Of a stretch of 64,000 nt of DNA, positions 30,451-39,328 are shown one piece after another. Numbering within the stretch: the stretch's first letter is position 1; each line of letters begins with the position of its first letter. This DNA is from Alkalihalobacillus sp. LMS39. Its GTDB lineage: Bacteria; Bacillota; Bacilli; Bacillales; Bacillaceae_F. The notes beneath the pieces were generated by a model. That model was not told the origin of the DNA and ran no database searches. It saw only the letters and a list, made by a program, of their open reading frames with translations. Where the stretch lies: contig NZ_CP093300.1 in assembly GCF_022812285.1 (NCBI RefSeq), forward strand, positions 1,364,001 through 1,428,000. The letters are read 5' to 3'. Made by a program: the position numbers and the translations under genes.

Positions 30451-31797
30451 TTGAAAAAAAGAAAGAAAAATGTTCCCAATGGTCCTAAAGGAAAGTGGTT
30501 CAGTGGCCATTTAAATGAGTTTCAAGCGGACCCTTTAGCTTTTCTAGTTAACTTACAACAACAGTATGGAGATGTTGCTAAGTTTCGGTTTGGTCCTTTT
30601 CAACACGTGTATTTACTATCAAAGCCGGAGTATATAAAAGAGGTTCTTGTGACGAAACAACGTTCTTTTGTGAAATCACAAGATTTAACCGTGCTTAAAC
30701 CGTTAATAGGAGATGGCCTTCTAACAAGTGAAAAAGGGTTGCATTTACAGCAACGCCGAACCATTCAACCCTCTTTTCGACAATCATATTTGGCTCATTA
30801 TGCTAGAGAGATGATAGAGACTACAAACAACTATATATATTCGTGGTTAGATGAGGATGTACGTGACATTACAGAAGATATGATGAATATAACACTTGGT
30901 ATTATTTGCAAAACGATGTTTAGCCTTTCATTTGAAGAAGGGGCCAACATGATTGGAGAACCAATTGATGATGTAATGAAATTAAGTATAAAGAGAATGC
31001 GTTCTATCTTACCAGTTCCTCTATTCATTCCAACAAAAATAAACCGCCACTATACAAAAGCAATAGCGGAGTTAGATGAAATCATCTACTCTTTTATTGA
31101 GCAGAGAAGAGAATTTAAAGAAACTCATCACGATTTGCTTGGAGTATTAATGGAGGCTAAAGATGAACAAGGTATGGGCATGACTGACCAACAGCTTCGT
31201 GACGAGGTTATGACGATATTTTTAGCGGGCCATGAAACGACCGCCAATGCTCTTTCATGGACAGTGTATTTACTTTCACAGCATCCGGAAATTGAACAAA
31301 AAGTTCATCAGGAGATTGAAGAGAATATTGGGAAAGAAGCTCTTACAATAGAACATTATAACAAACTCCCTTACACGCAAAATGTCATATGGGAATCGCT
31401 TCGTCTGTATCCACCTGCATATGTGATTGGAAGAAAAGCTGATGAGAGTGTGTCAATCGGACCGTATGAATTTAAAAAAGGAGATATGATTTTGATGAGT
31501 CAATATGTAAACCATCGAAATCCTCATTTTTTTGAGAATCCCAATGAATTCATGCCGGAACGATTTGAAAACAACCTTATAAAAGAGCTTCCTCCCTTTG
31601 CATTTTTTCCTTTTGGTGGTGGGCCAAGGGTGTGTATAGGTAATCATTTTGCCATGATGGAAGCAGTATTTGTGTTAACCGCGATTGCACGACAATTTCA
31701 GTTCGTTTTACCGAAAGACCATCATCCAGTAAAACCACAACCGTTAATTACATTAAGACCGAAACGCGGATTACGAATGATTGTGAAACGAAGATAA
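30451..31797 (+). CDS. Cytochrome P450
   Basis: A 448-residue soluble P450 with TTG start after AGGAGGG. The I-helix oxygen-binding motif is AGHETTANALSW, the K-helix ExxR motif is ESLRLYPP, and the haem loop FPFGGGPRVCIGNHFA places the thiolate Cys at residue 395. The N-terminus is charged and has no membrane anchor. The sequence style (PERF, HRNPHFFENP) resembles the CYP102 haem domain and CYP4-like fatty-acid hydroxylases, so a fatty-acyl substrate is plausible but not shown. It is a stand-alone haem protein with no fused reductase. It is probably cotranscribed with phaRC. Confidence 0.93.
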   Translation: MKKRKKNVPNGPKGKWFSGHLNEFQADPLAFLVNLQQQYGDVAKFRFGPFQHVYLLSKPEYIKEVLVTKQRSFVKSQDLTVLKPLIGDGLLTSEKGLHLQQRRTIQPSFRQSYLAHYAREMIETTNNYIYSWLDEDVRDITEDMMNITLGIICKTMFSLSFEEGANMIGEPIDDVMKLSIKRMRSILPVPLFIPTKINRHYTKAIAELDEIIYSFIEQRREFKETHHDLLGVLMEAKDEQGMGMTDQQLRDEVMTIFLAGHETTANALSWTVYLLSQHPEIEQKVHQEIEENIGKEALTIEHYNKLPYTQNVIWESLRLYPPAYVIGRKADESVSIGPYEFKKGDMILMSQYVNHRNPHFFENPNEFMPERFENNLIKELPPFAFFPFGGGPRVCIGNHFAMMEAVFVLTAIARQFQFVLPKDHHPVKPQPLITLRPKRGLRMIVKRR

Positions 31798-31826
31798 CCA
31801 AAAGGAATTTCCTTTTGGTTTCTTCT
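31796..31826 (+). terminator. Terminator of the phaR-phaC-P450 unit
   Basis: AACCAAAAGG (31796-31805), loop AATTT, CCTTTTGGTT (31811-31820) and a T-rich tail. Confidence 0.9.
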
Positions 31827-31915
31827 TTTACATAAAAGAAGGAAGGTGTAATTAAATTGATTTTACTTAATCTCTTGGTACAATATCTCTATAGGATATG
31901 AATGGAGTGGTAAAG

Positions 31916-33193
31916 ATGAGTTTATTAGGTCGAGTTTTTGAAATTTACGATATCCATGAGATGGCAGATTATATTAGCAATGTCCTAAATAAATCCGTTA
32001 TTATTGAAAATAAAAACTTTGAATTAATTGCCTATAGTTCTTCAGGTGATTATGAATATGATACAACACAGCAAAAAACAATTCTCTCCAAAAAGTGCCC
32101 AAGCTTTATCATTGAACGATTAGAAAAAGAAGGGGTCGTGCAACAATTAGAAAGTAAAAATGATCCAATTCGTGTTCAGCCAATGGAAGAAGTCGGGTTT
32201 TACCAGCGAGTTGTCATCCGTGTTAAATACAATGAACGGACAGTGGGTTACATATGGGTTCTTGAATCAAATATATTATTAAAAGAAGCAGAGCTAGAGT
32301 TCCTCACTTCTATTACTTCACATGTTGGAACATTGATTTACGACTTTACCACTAGAAACTTACGGAAAGAATCAAGAGAGCATCGTTTGTTTTGGCAATT
32401 AATTAACCATGAATATGTCAATGAAAAACAAATACGTCAAGAAGCTAATTTAGCGTCGATTCGACTGCCAGAAAGATTTACTATTTTTGTTGTCTCCATA
32501 ACAAATCAAGCCCATGTTGAAGTGTTGGAAAAAGTAAAGAAAGTCATAGATAATGTAAAAGCGATTCCATCATCATCATATCTTGAAAAAGATTCGAAAG
32601 TTATTTTTATCGTAAGTGGAGCAAGCCATATAAAAGACGATGCCATTTCACAGGCGAAACAACTCGTTCAATTATTAGATGAAAAAATGACAGATGGAGA
32701 AAGAAAGCAACTTTTGCTCGGAATCGGACATGAGTATTTGCATTTAGCAGAAATGAGAAAAAGCTTCCTCCAAGCACTTGAAGTGATTGAAACAGTAAGT
32801 GCAATTAATGATACGACAACACTACCTGTTGAATACGGAAAGCTAGGTATGTATAGGTATTTATTAACCTTGTATGAAAAAAATAGCTCTGAAGGCTTCA
32901 TTAACCAAGATTTATTAAAACTGATGAAAAAAGACGATGAAAACAAAACAAAATTACTAGAAACATTGAAAGTGTACTTAACGAATCATTTAAAGCTAAA
33001 AAAAACGGCACAAGAGCTTTTTATTCATCCGAATACATTAAATTACCGCATTAAACAAATTTTAGAATCGACGGACATTGATTTAGAAGACTTTAATATG
33101 AATAGCCACCTGTATACAGAATTGCTTCTTCTTTATAATGTTCCTGAATACTATTATCGATATCGGGAAGCGTTGCAGTATTATTTTAAATAA
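31916..33193 (+). CDS. putR: PucR-type regulator of proline utilisation
   Basis: A 425-residue regulator. The N-terminal part (about 5-160) is a sensor-like region, and the C-terminal PucR helix-turn-helix is visible as KLKKTAQELFIHPNTLNYRI followed by KQILESTDIDLEDF. B. subtilis PutR, of this family and size, activates putBCP in response to proline; the put genes directly downstream support the same role. ATG 31916 follows GGAGTGG at proper spacing; an in-frame ATG at 31898 has no ribosome site. The gene has its own terminator, so it is transcribed separately from the symporter gene. Confidence 0.85.
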   Translation: MSLLGRVFEIYDIHEMADYISNVLNKSVIIENKNFELIAYSSSGDYEYDTTQQKTILSKKCPSFIIERLEKEGVVQQLESKNDPIRVQPMEEVGFYQRVVIRVKYNERTVGYIWVLESNILLKEAELEFLTSITSHVGTLIYDFTTRNLRKESREHRLFWQLINHEYVNEKQIRQEANLASIRLPERFTIFVVSITNQAHVEVLEKVKKVIDNVKAIPSSSYLEKDSKVIFIVSGASHIKDDAISQAKQLVQLLDEKMTDGERKQLLLGIGHEYLHLAEMRKSFLQALEVIETVSAINDTTTLPVEYGKLGMYRYLLTLYEKNSSEGFINQDLLKLMKKDDENKTKLLETLKVYLTNHLKLKKTAQELFIHPNTLNYRIKQILESTDIDLEDFNMNSHLYTELLLLYNVPEYYYRYREALQYYFK

Positions 33194-33194
33194 C

Positions 33195-33239
33195 CAGACT
33201 TCAATTGTGACTTGTTCACAAAATGAAGTCTGTTTTTTT
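33195..33239 (+). terminator. Terminator of putR
   Basis: CAGACTTCA (33195-33203) pairs with TGAAGTCTG (33224-33232), with an inner TTGTGA/TCACAA pair, followed by T7. Confidence 0.9.
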
Positions 33240-33356
33240 GAGTTGTACATACATTGTAGGGTAATTGGAAAAAAGATATTATAAATGTTAATACTGGAAG
33301 GAGTGTTATTTTTTTTATTTTATTAATTTTCTGAATTTTGAAAAAGGAGGAGTTTG

Positions 33357-33530
33357 ATGAACTTTGAAATCTTTTTTGCCTTAATCGGTATTCCAGGTTT
33401 TATTCTCATTACAGCTATAGTTTGTTATGTTCACACAGGAGTGAAAGAAGAGATTTCTACATTAAAAAAGGAAATTAGAGATCAGACAGAACAGCATGAA
33501 CCGCAAAGAAAAGGTGGGATATCGTCATGA
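33357..33530 (+). CDS. Small single-span protein coupled to the PutP symporter
   Basis: A 57-residue ORF (MNFEIFFALIGIPGFILI...) with a strong ribosome site AAAAAGGAGGAG. One hydrophobic helix (about 4-27) is followed by a charged, helical cytosolic tail (KEEISTLKKEIRDQTEQ). Its stop overlaps the putP start (ATGA at 33527-33530), so translation is coupled. Several solute:sodium symporters have small accessory proteins encoded beside them (for example the DUF485, DUF4212 and YhdT types); this looks like such a partner, but no specific family was verified. It may assist assembly or gating of the symporter (inference). Confidence 0.78.
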   Translation: MNFEIFFALIGIPGFILITAIVCYVHTGVKEEISTLKKEIRDQTEQHEPQRKGGISS

Positions 33531-35050
33531 ATAATGTTGAACCGATAGCCATCATTATCCTTGTTTTATATTTAGTTGGACTTTTACTTATTGGTTTTAT
33601 CAGCTCACGAAAAAGCTCAGAAGGGGTAACAGATTTCTTTTTAGCAGGACGAAATTTAAGCAAATGGACAGTAGCATTATCTGCAGTAAGCTCTGGTCGA
33701 AGTGCATGGCTTGTTCTCGGCGTAACAGGAACTGCTTATGCAACTGGATTAAATGCCGTATGGTCAGTAGCTGGTTATATTATGGTAGAAGTATTTATGT
33801 TTTTCTATGTGGCAAGAAGATTTAGAACGTATAGTGAAAAAACTGGAAGCATTACAATCCCAGACATATTAGAGACAAGGTTTAATGACAAAAAATATTT
33901 GCTTCGGTCGGTGTCTGCTTGTATTATAATTTTCTTTATGATTGCTTATGTCGGAAGCCAGCTTGTTGCTGGAGGTGGTGCTTTTGCATCGAGTATGGGG
34001 GTGTCTACTTCAACTGGGATGTGGTTGACAGCAGCTATCTTGTTAGCGTATACAATGCTTGGAGGGTTTCATGCTGTTAGTAAAACTGATGTCATTCAAG
34101 CGGGATTTATGTTCGTCTCTCTCGTTCTTCTTCCTACTATTGCTGTCATTGGTCTAGGCGGATTTGGACCGATTTTAGAGGCAATGCACAATGAAGGTGG
34201 AGGATTTGTAAGTCCGTTTGCTTTTGCATTTGGTGCAGTAATCGGATTATTAGGAATAGGTTTTGGTAGTCCTGGTAATCCTCATATCCTTGTTCGGTAT
34301 ATGTCATTAAAGAATGTTAAGGAAATGCGACAAGCGGCTTTAATCAGTTCGTTTTGGAATGTGTTAATGGGTTGGGGTGCCGTTATGATTGGGCTGGCGG
34401 GTCGAGCTTATTTTCCAGACATTTCGATGTTGCCAAATGAAGATCGGGAACAAATTTTTCTTACTCTTGGTTCTGAATTGTTGCATCCATTGTTTTTCGG
34501 TTTCTTACTTGTAGCCGTACTTGCAGCGATTATGTCGAGTGCAGATAGTCAATTACTAGTAGGTGCTAGTGCGTTTGTTCGCGATATTTATCAAAAGATA
34601 TTAGGAAAAGATAAGGAAATTCCGCAAAAGAAATTAGTATTTTTGAGTCGGATAACAACAGTCGTTTTTATGGGATTGGCGTTAATATTAGCTTTTACTG
34701 CACAAGAATTTGTGTTTTGGATGGTGCTCTTTGCTTTTGGTGGGTTAGGAGCATGTTTTGGTCCGGCTCTTTTACTTTCGTTTTATTGGAAGGGTGTTTC
34801 AAAACAAGGTGTTCTTTGGGGCATGATTACGGGTCTAATTACGGTTATTCTTGTAAAACAACAACCGCAATGGACATACGTGTTTCTCCCAGATGTGAAA
34901 GAACTATTAAACACGTATTTTTTCGGAATCACATATGAAGCAGTACCAGGATTTATCGTTGCTAGTGTTGTTACGGTAATAATTAGTCTAGTAACTAAAA
35001 AACCTGCACATGCTAAGGAAACCGTTGATAGTTTGAATGAAACTGCATAA
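33527..35050 (+). CDS. putP: Sodium:proline symporter, SSS family
   Basis: A 507-residue, roughly 13-span sodium:solute symporter. Motifs: RNLSKWTVALSAVSSGRSAW in spans 2-3 (substrate and sodium site), GIGFGSPGNPHILVRYMSLK (SSS signature) and ADSQLLVGASAFVRDIY. Proline as substrate is inferred from the PucR-type regulator upstream and the proline dehydrogenase and P5C dehydrogenase genes downstream; other family members carry different solutes. The start ATG 33527 overlaps the small accessory gene. A family A repeat element separates it from the dehydrogenase gene. Confidence 0.9.
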   Translation: MNNVEPIAIIILVLYLVGLLLIGFISSRKSSEGVTDFFLAGRNLSKWTVALSAVSSGRSAWLVLGVTGTAYATGLNAVWSVAGYIMVEVFMFFYVARRFRTYSEKTGSITIPDILETRFNDKKYLLRSVSACIIIFFMIAYVGSQLVAGGGAFASSMGVSTSTGMWLTAAILLAYTMLGGFHAVSKTDVIQAGFMFVSLVLLPTIAVIGLGGFGPILEAMHNEGGGFVSPFAFAFGAVIGLLGIGFGSPGNPHILVRYMSLKNVKEMRQAALISSFWNVLMGWGAVMIGLAGRAYFPDISMLPNEDREQIFLTLGSELLHPLFFGFLLVAVLAAIMSSADSQLLVGASAFVRDIYQKILGKDKEIPQKKLVFLSRITTVVFMGLALILAFTAQEFVFWMVLFAFGGLGACFGPALLLSFYWKGVSKQGVLWGMITGLITVILVKQQPQWTYVFLPDVKELLNTYFFGITYEAVPGFIVASVVTVIISLVTKKPAHAKETVDSLNETA

Positions 35051-35064
35051 TTTTCTTTCCGTAA

Positions 35065-35242
35065 CGGACATTTATTCCGTTATTTAACGAAAAACACTCT
35101 CTTTTCAATCCGTTCGGACACCTGGTCCGTTATTCCATGAATCGAGCGACAAAATGAGTCTAAATCTTAGATATAACGGAACATATGTCCGATAGCTTCT
35201 GGCAAACAGGTGTTTTTGAAGAAATAGCGGAATACATGTCCG
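35065..35242. repeat. Family A intergenic element, copy 4 (AABB), inside the put locus
   Basis: Units at 35065, 35115, 35177 and 35228 (spacing 50, 62, 51), two in CGGACA..TCCG and two in CGGAA..TGTCCG orientation. It lies between putP and the dehydrogenase gene, starting 14 bp after the putP stop. No conventional terminator follows putP, so the element's stems would be part of any read-through mRNA. Confidence 0.9.
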
Positions 35243-35304
35243 TTAGAAAAGCTCATTGTGTGTTTTGCACAATAAGAAGGATAAAAAATTGAATTATCGC
35301 TACA

Positions 35305-35333
35305 TTGTAAAGCGAGTAAGCGCATTATATACT
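35305..35333 (+). promoter_or_regulatory. Promoter for the P5C dehydrogenase gene
   Basis: TTGTAA (35305-35310), a 17-bp spacer and TATACT (35328-35333), 90 bp before the start. It implies that the catabolic pair can be transcribed independently of putP. Confidence 0.55.
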
Positions 35334-35422
35334 TTGAGCAACAGGCAATGGTAGGGTTTAGTGTTAAATACACAATAGCATCTATCATAATAAGAAACTA
35401 CGAAAAATGGAGGCGACCATTT

Positions 35423-36970
35423 ATGTTAACAACGTATAAACATGAACCATTTACAGACTTTTCAGTAGAAAAAAATCGAGTAGAATTTGAAGAAGCATTA
35501 CAAAAAGTAGAAAAAGAACTTGGAAAAGAATATCCGCTTATCGTTGGCGGGGAGCGTGTAACAACAGAGGAAAAAATCATTTCAACAAATCCATCAAATA
35601 AAGAGCAAGTGATTGGAATAGTATCAAAAGCGAATAAAGAAATTGCAGAAAAGGCGATTCAAGCAGCTGATGACGCATTTCAAACGTGGAGAAAGGTAAA
35701 TCCAGAAGAGCGAGCGAATATCTTAGTCAGAGCAGCTGCAATGATTCGCCGCAGAAAACATGAGTTTTCCGCTTGGCTAGTAAAAGAAGCTGGGAAGCCT
35801 TGGAAAGAAGCGGATGCAGATACAGCAGAAGCAATTGATTTCTTAGAATATTATGCGCGTCAAATGATCGTATTAAAAGATGGCAAATCAATTAATAGCC
35901 GTGAAGGCGAACACAATCGTTATTTTTATACAGCAACAGGTGTTTGTGTGACGATTTCTCCGTGGAATTTTGCCTTTGCCATTATGGCCGGAACAACAGT
36001 AGCACCTATCGTTACGGGGAATACAGTATTATTAAAGCCAGCAAGCACAACCCCAGTAGTAGCTGCTAAGTTTGTAGAAGTGTTAGAAGAAGCTGGTTTA
36101 CCAAAAGGTGTTGTAAACTTTATTCCAGGTAGTGGTGCTGAGGTAGGAGATTATCTCGTTGACCATCCAAAAACAAGTTTGATTACATTTACAGGTTCGC
36201 GTGATGTTGGGGTACGACTGTATGAAAGAGCAGCGGTTGTTCATCCAGGTCAAACTCATTTAAAACGTGTCATCGTGGAAATGGGTGGAAAAGATACCGT
36301 TGTTGTTGATAAAGAAGCGGATTTAGACTTAGCGGCACAATCGATTGTCACGTCTGCCTTTGGTTTCTCTGGTCAAAAATGTTCAGCTGGTTCAAGAGCT
36401 GTAATTCATGAAGATGTGTATGATATTGTCCTTGAAAAAGCAGTCGCATTGACAAAAGAACTAACAGTAGGGGAACCAACGACAGCAGATATGTACATGG
36501 GCCCCGTTGTTGATGAAGCAGCATTTAATAAAATTATGGATTATGTTGCAATTGGACATAACGAAGGACGTCTTGTTGCAGGTGGAGAAGGCGATAAGTC
36601 TAAAGGATATTTCATTCAACCTACAATATTCGCAGATGTCGACCCGAACGCAAGACTTATGCAAGAAGAAATATTCGGTCCTGTTGTTGCCTTTTGTAAG
36701 GCGAAAGACTTTGACCATGCGATTGAAATCGCAAACAACACAGAGTATGGCTTAACAGGAGCAGTTATTACGAATAATCGCAGTCATATTGAAAAAGCAA
36801 AAGAAGATTTTCATGTCGGTAACTTATACTTTAACCGAAATTGTACAGGAGCTATCGTAGGGTATCATCCATTTGGTGGGTTTAAAATGTCGGGTACAGA
36901 TTCTAAAGCGGGTGGCCCTGATTATTTAGCTCTTCATATGCAAGCAAAAACTGTTTCTGAAATGTATTAA
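35423..36970 (+). CDS. pruA: L-glutamate gamma-semialdehyde (P5C) dehydrogenase
   Basis: A 515-residue NAD-dependent aldehyde dehydrogenase (RocA/PutC in B. subtilis, same length) that oxidises glutamate semialdehyde to glutamate. The catalytic Cys320 is in [13 protein letters not shown] and the general base Glu286 in VEMGGKD; the NAD-site motifs [12 protein letters not shown] and FTGSRDVG are present. ATG 35423 follows TGGAGG; the upstream in-frame ATG at 35348 would add a non-homologous stretch running through the promoter region. It is followed 40 bp later by the proline dehydrogenase gene. Confidence 0.95.
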   Translation: MLTTYKHEPFTDFSVEKNRVEFEEALQKVEKELGKEYPLIVGGERVTTEEKIISTNPSNKEQVIGIVSKANKEIAEKAIQAADDAFQTWRKVNPEERANILVRAAAMIRRRKHEFSAWLVKEAGKPWKEADADTAEAIDFLEYYARQMIVLKDGKSINSREGEHNRYFYTATGVCVTISPWNFAFAIMAGTTVAPIVTGNTVLLKPASTTPVVAAKFVEVLEEAGLPKGVVNFIPGSGAEVGDYLVDHPKTSLITFTGSRDVGVRLYERAAVVHPGQTHLKRVIVEMGGKDTVVVDKEADLDLAAQSIVTSAFGFSGQKCSAGSRAVIHEDVYDIVLEKAVALTKELTVGEPTTADMYMGPVVDEAAFNKIMDYVAIGHNEGRLVAGGEGDKSKGYFIQPTIFADVDPNARLMQEEIFGPVVAFCKAKDFDHAIEIANNTEYGLTGAVITNNRSHIEKAKEDFHVGNLYFNRNCTGAIVGYHPFGGFKMSGTDSKAGGPDYLALHMQAKTVSEMY

Positions 36971-37010
36971 CACTCTAGGTGATATTAACTGATGATGAGG
37001 AGAGTCGGCG

Positions 37011-37928
37011 ATGGTGCTTGAAAAGATTTCAAAAAATTTCTTTTTGTCATTATCAAAAAATAAACTTTTGAATTCAGGTGCAAAAAGATGGGGCTTGCGT
37101 CTGGGCGCATCCCAAGTTGTAGCAGGTGTAACGATCGATAGTGTTATCGACGTTGTACGGCAACTAAATGACAAAGGCTTGGTTTGTACTGTCGACCATT
37201 TAGGGGAATTTGTGTTAATAAAAGAAGAAGCGGAACAATCAACAGCCATTTGTATTGAAACATTAGAGGCGATAGCGGAGTCTGGAGTTCAATGTAATCT
37301 TTCTGTCAAACTCACTCAACTTGGATTAGACATTGATAAGCAATTTTGTTTAGAAAATATGAAAAAAATCGTGAGTGTTGCAAATCGACTAGGGATATTT
37401 GTACGAATTGATATGGAAGATTACGCGAGAAAGCAACTGACTTTAGACATTTTAGAAGAGTTGCGTAACAGTTACGACAATGTTGGAACAGTAATTCAGG
37501 CTTATTTATACTGTTCCAATGATGATGTAAAAGCACTAAAAGGAATTCCTTTACGACTTGTCAAAGGGGCATATAAAGAATCAGAAAAAGTGGCGTATCA
37601 GGAAAAAGAAAAAGTAGATGAGAACTATTTTGAAATTATTAAAATGCACTTGTTAAGTGGAAGCTATACAGCAATTGCCTCACACGATCATCATATCATT
37701 GATAAGGTCAAACGGTTTACAGAAGAAAATAATATTTCAAAAGAACAGTTTGAGTTTCAAATGTTATATGGTTTCCGCACAAACCTACAAGAAGAACTAG
37801 CAAAAGAAGGTTATACAATGCGGGTGTATGTACCATACGGCAAAGATTGGTATGGGTATTTTATGAGACGATTAGCAGAGCGACCACAAAATGTATCATT
37901 TGCGTTAAAAGGGTTAGTTTCAAAGTAA
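37011..37928 (+). CDS. putB: Proline dehydrogenase
   Basis: A 305-residue monofunctional FAD enzyme with a TIM barrel that oxidises proline to pyrroline-5-carboxylate. Visible features are IRIDMEDYARKQLTLDILEE, RLVKGAYKESEKVAY (the flavin/substrate-site KGAY), ASHDHHIIDKV, EFQMLYGFR and the C-terminal YVPYGKDWYGYFMRRLAERP, which carries the conserved YxxRRxxE substrate-binding arginines. GAGGAGAG precedes ATG 37011. With the preceding dehydrogenase it converts proline to glutamate. Its own terminator follows. Confidence 0.95.
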   Translation: MVLEKISKNFFLSLSKNKLLNSGAKRWGLRLGASQVVAGVTIDSVIDVVRQLNDKGLVCTVDHLGEFVLIKEEAEQSTAICIETLEAIAESGVQCNLSVKLTQLGLDIDKQFCLENMKKIVSVANRLGIFVRIDMEDYARKQLTLDILEELRNSYDNVGTVIQAYLYCSNDDVKALKGIPLRLVKGAYKESEKVAYQEKEKVDENYFEIIKMHLLSGSYTAIASHDHHIIDKVKRFTEENNISKEQFEFQMLYGFRTNLQEELAKEGYTMRVYVPYGKDWYGYFMRRLAERPQNVSFALKGLVSK

Positions 37929-37944
37929 GAGTATTATACTATTG

Positions 37945-37982
37945 AAAGAGAGACTTCATGGGATGATGAAGTCTCTTTTTTT
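37945..37982 (+). terminator. Terminator of the put locus
   Basis: AGAGACTTCAT-type left arm (about 37949-37959) pairs with ATGAAGTCTCT (37966-37976), followed by a long T run. Confidence 0.92.
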
Positions 37983-38021
37983 TGTTTAAGAATGTTGGTA
38001 GCTTTAGTTAGATAGTTCTAT

Positions 38022-38199
38022 CGGACATAGATTCCGCTATTTAAAGAAAAAGTAACGTTTTGCCGATGCTTACGGACAATGGTTCCGTTAAACTAGAAAA
38101 ACGAAGTGTTTTTGCTAGTCGATTGGTAAAGTAAAGGAACAGATGTCCGTAGGAATTGAAAAAGGAGATGTTTTCAATAAATAGTGGTATACATGTCCG
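38022..38199. repeat. Family A intergenic element, copy 5 (AABB)
   Basis: Units at 38022, 38073, 38135 and 38185 (spacing 51, 62, 50). The last two units have point changes (AGGAACAGATGTCCG and TGGTATACATGTCCG), yet the spacing is exact. It ends 2 bp before the ribosome site AAGGGGAGG of the next gene. Confidence 0.88.
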
Positions 38200-38238
38200 T
38201 AAGGGGAGGCACTTATGTAAAAGAAAATAGCTTTTCTA

Positions 38239-38718
38239 ATGATTTTTATTTTTCTATCCCTAATGTTAATACCTAAACAAAGCTATGCATTAGAATGTCC
38301 AGAAGATTCTCCACTAGATATGGCCTTTGATGAATATGACGCTGTTATCATTGGTAAAGTCATAAGAATAGATGAAAAGAGCGCTAATAAAACTTTAACA
38401 ATACAGGTTGAAAAGAGTTATAAAGGTGTTGATAAAGATCTAGTCATTGTAGAGGAAGATTTAACTTGGGGAACAAGTCAACTTAACTCAGAATATGTAT
38501 ATTTCTTAAACAAAAAAGGACAGGAGTGGGTTCACCATCTATGCTCTCCTACAACAAAGAGATCGGGTACAGCGGAAAAGTTCCTAACTGACAAGGAGGA
38601 AATTGAATTACAAAATGTTGTGATTTACAAATATAGTAACAAAGCATTCTTTCTCATTATATTTTGCCTAGTAATAGCCCTTTTCTTTAGACACAAAAAA
38701 ACGAAAGATAACAAGTGA
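38239..38718 (+). CDS. Secreted or membrane protein with its natural start disabled
   Basis: From ATG 38239 the frame encodes 159 residues: a hydrophobic leader ending in PKQSYA (signal-like), a Cys-containing extracytoplasmic domain (LECPEDS..., HHLCSPTTKR), and a C-terminal membrane span (KAFFLIIFCLVIALFF) with a basic tail. The pattern of an extracellular domain with an IGKVIRID-type barrel resembles TIMP/netrin-like bacterial proteins, not confirmed. The strong ribosome site AAGGGGAGG serves ATG 38215, but codon 2 there is TAA; AAA in its place would give MKKKIAFLMIFIFL, a normal signal peptide. The gene is therefore either a recent pseudogene or is expressed by reinitiation at 38239. No homologous neighbour helps. 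Confidence 0.6.
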   Translation: MIFIFLSLMLIPKQSYALECPEDSPLDMAFDEYDAVIIGKVIRIDEKSANKTLTIQVEKSYKGVDKDLVIVEEDLTWGTSQLNSEYVYFLNKKGQEWVHHLCSPTTKRSGTAEKFLTDKEEIELQNVVIYKYSNKAFFLIIFCLVIALFFRHKKTKDNK

Positions 38719-38751
38719 AGTAATTTGATTTATACAAAAAAGGAAGAATGA

Positions 38752-38782
38752 AGAAGCTCAGAGAAAAACTGAGCTTTTCTTG
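38752..38782 (+). terminator. Terminator
   Basis: AAGCTCAG (38754-38761) pairs with CTGAGCTT (38769-38776), followed by TTCTT. Confidence 0.82.
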
Positions 38783-39115
38783 AAAATTATATTTATTGAA
38801 AACATGTTTACATTTGTAAATTGAACCGAACAAGTCATTTTTAAGTAAGGAAAAATACATATGTTGTTTTGCTAGTCGATGTCATTGGTGGAAATATTAT
38901 CAAACTATAAAGTCATTCATTGTACAAGTATAGAACTAAAAGAACATAAATATTCCATTTTTTTGAATGTTATTAGTGAAAATGAAGGGGTGTCCTGTGA
39001 TAAAGGTTAATTAGTAAAAAATACCTATTTTATATTTTTGGAATATAATAGAAAAGTAATGTGATGTTTATTCTTTTTACAGAACAATATAGAAGCAATT
39101 ACCAATGGTCTATAT

Positions 39116-39126
39116 TTTCGACAAAA
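39116..39126. promoter_or_regulatory. Spo0A-box-like site upstream of the wall-anchored subtilase
   Basis: TTTCGACAAAA, the reverse complement of the 0A box TTTGTCGAAA. It lies about 205 bp before the start codon. The rest of the 38.79-39.33 kb spacer is AT-rich and has no supported gene. Confidence 0.45.
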
Positions 39127-39328
39127 CTCGATTTAATTCCGTTTCTATCTAAAATATCCCGTATTTTTTGACGGTATATCCTAAATCCTATTTTTAGATT
39201 TACTAGTTTCTTACAATGAAAAATTATGGTAATCTTATTTCGGTTCGGAGTAACGAACGATATTTAGATTCACTAAATAAATCGTTATCTACCGATTCAA
39301 AAATTTAGAGAAAAGGAGAGAGGAATTT

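Noticed and set aside
35348-35422. Upstream extension of the P5C dehydrogenase
   Set aside because: Adds 25 residues not seen in the 515-residue family; GGAGG precedes ATG 35423.
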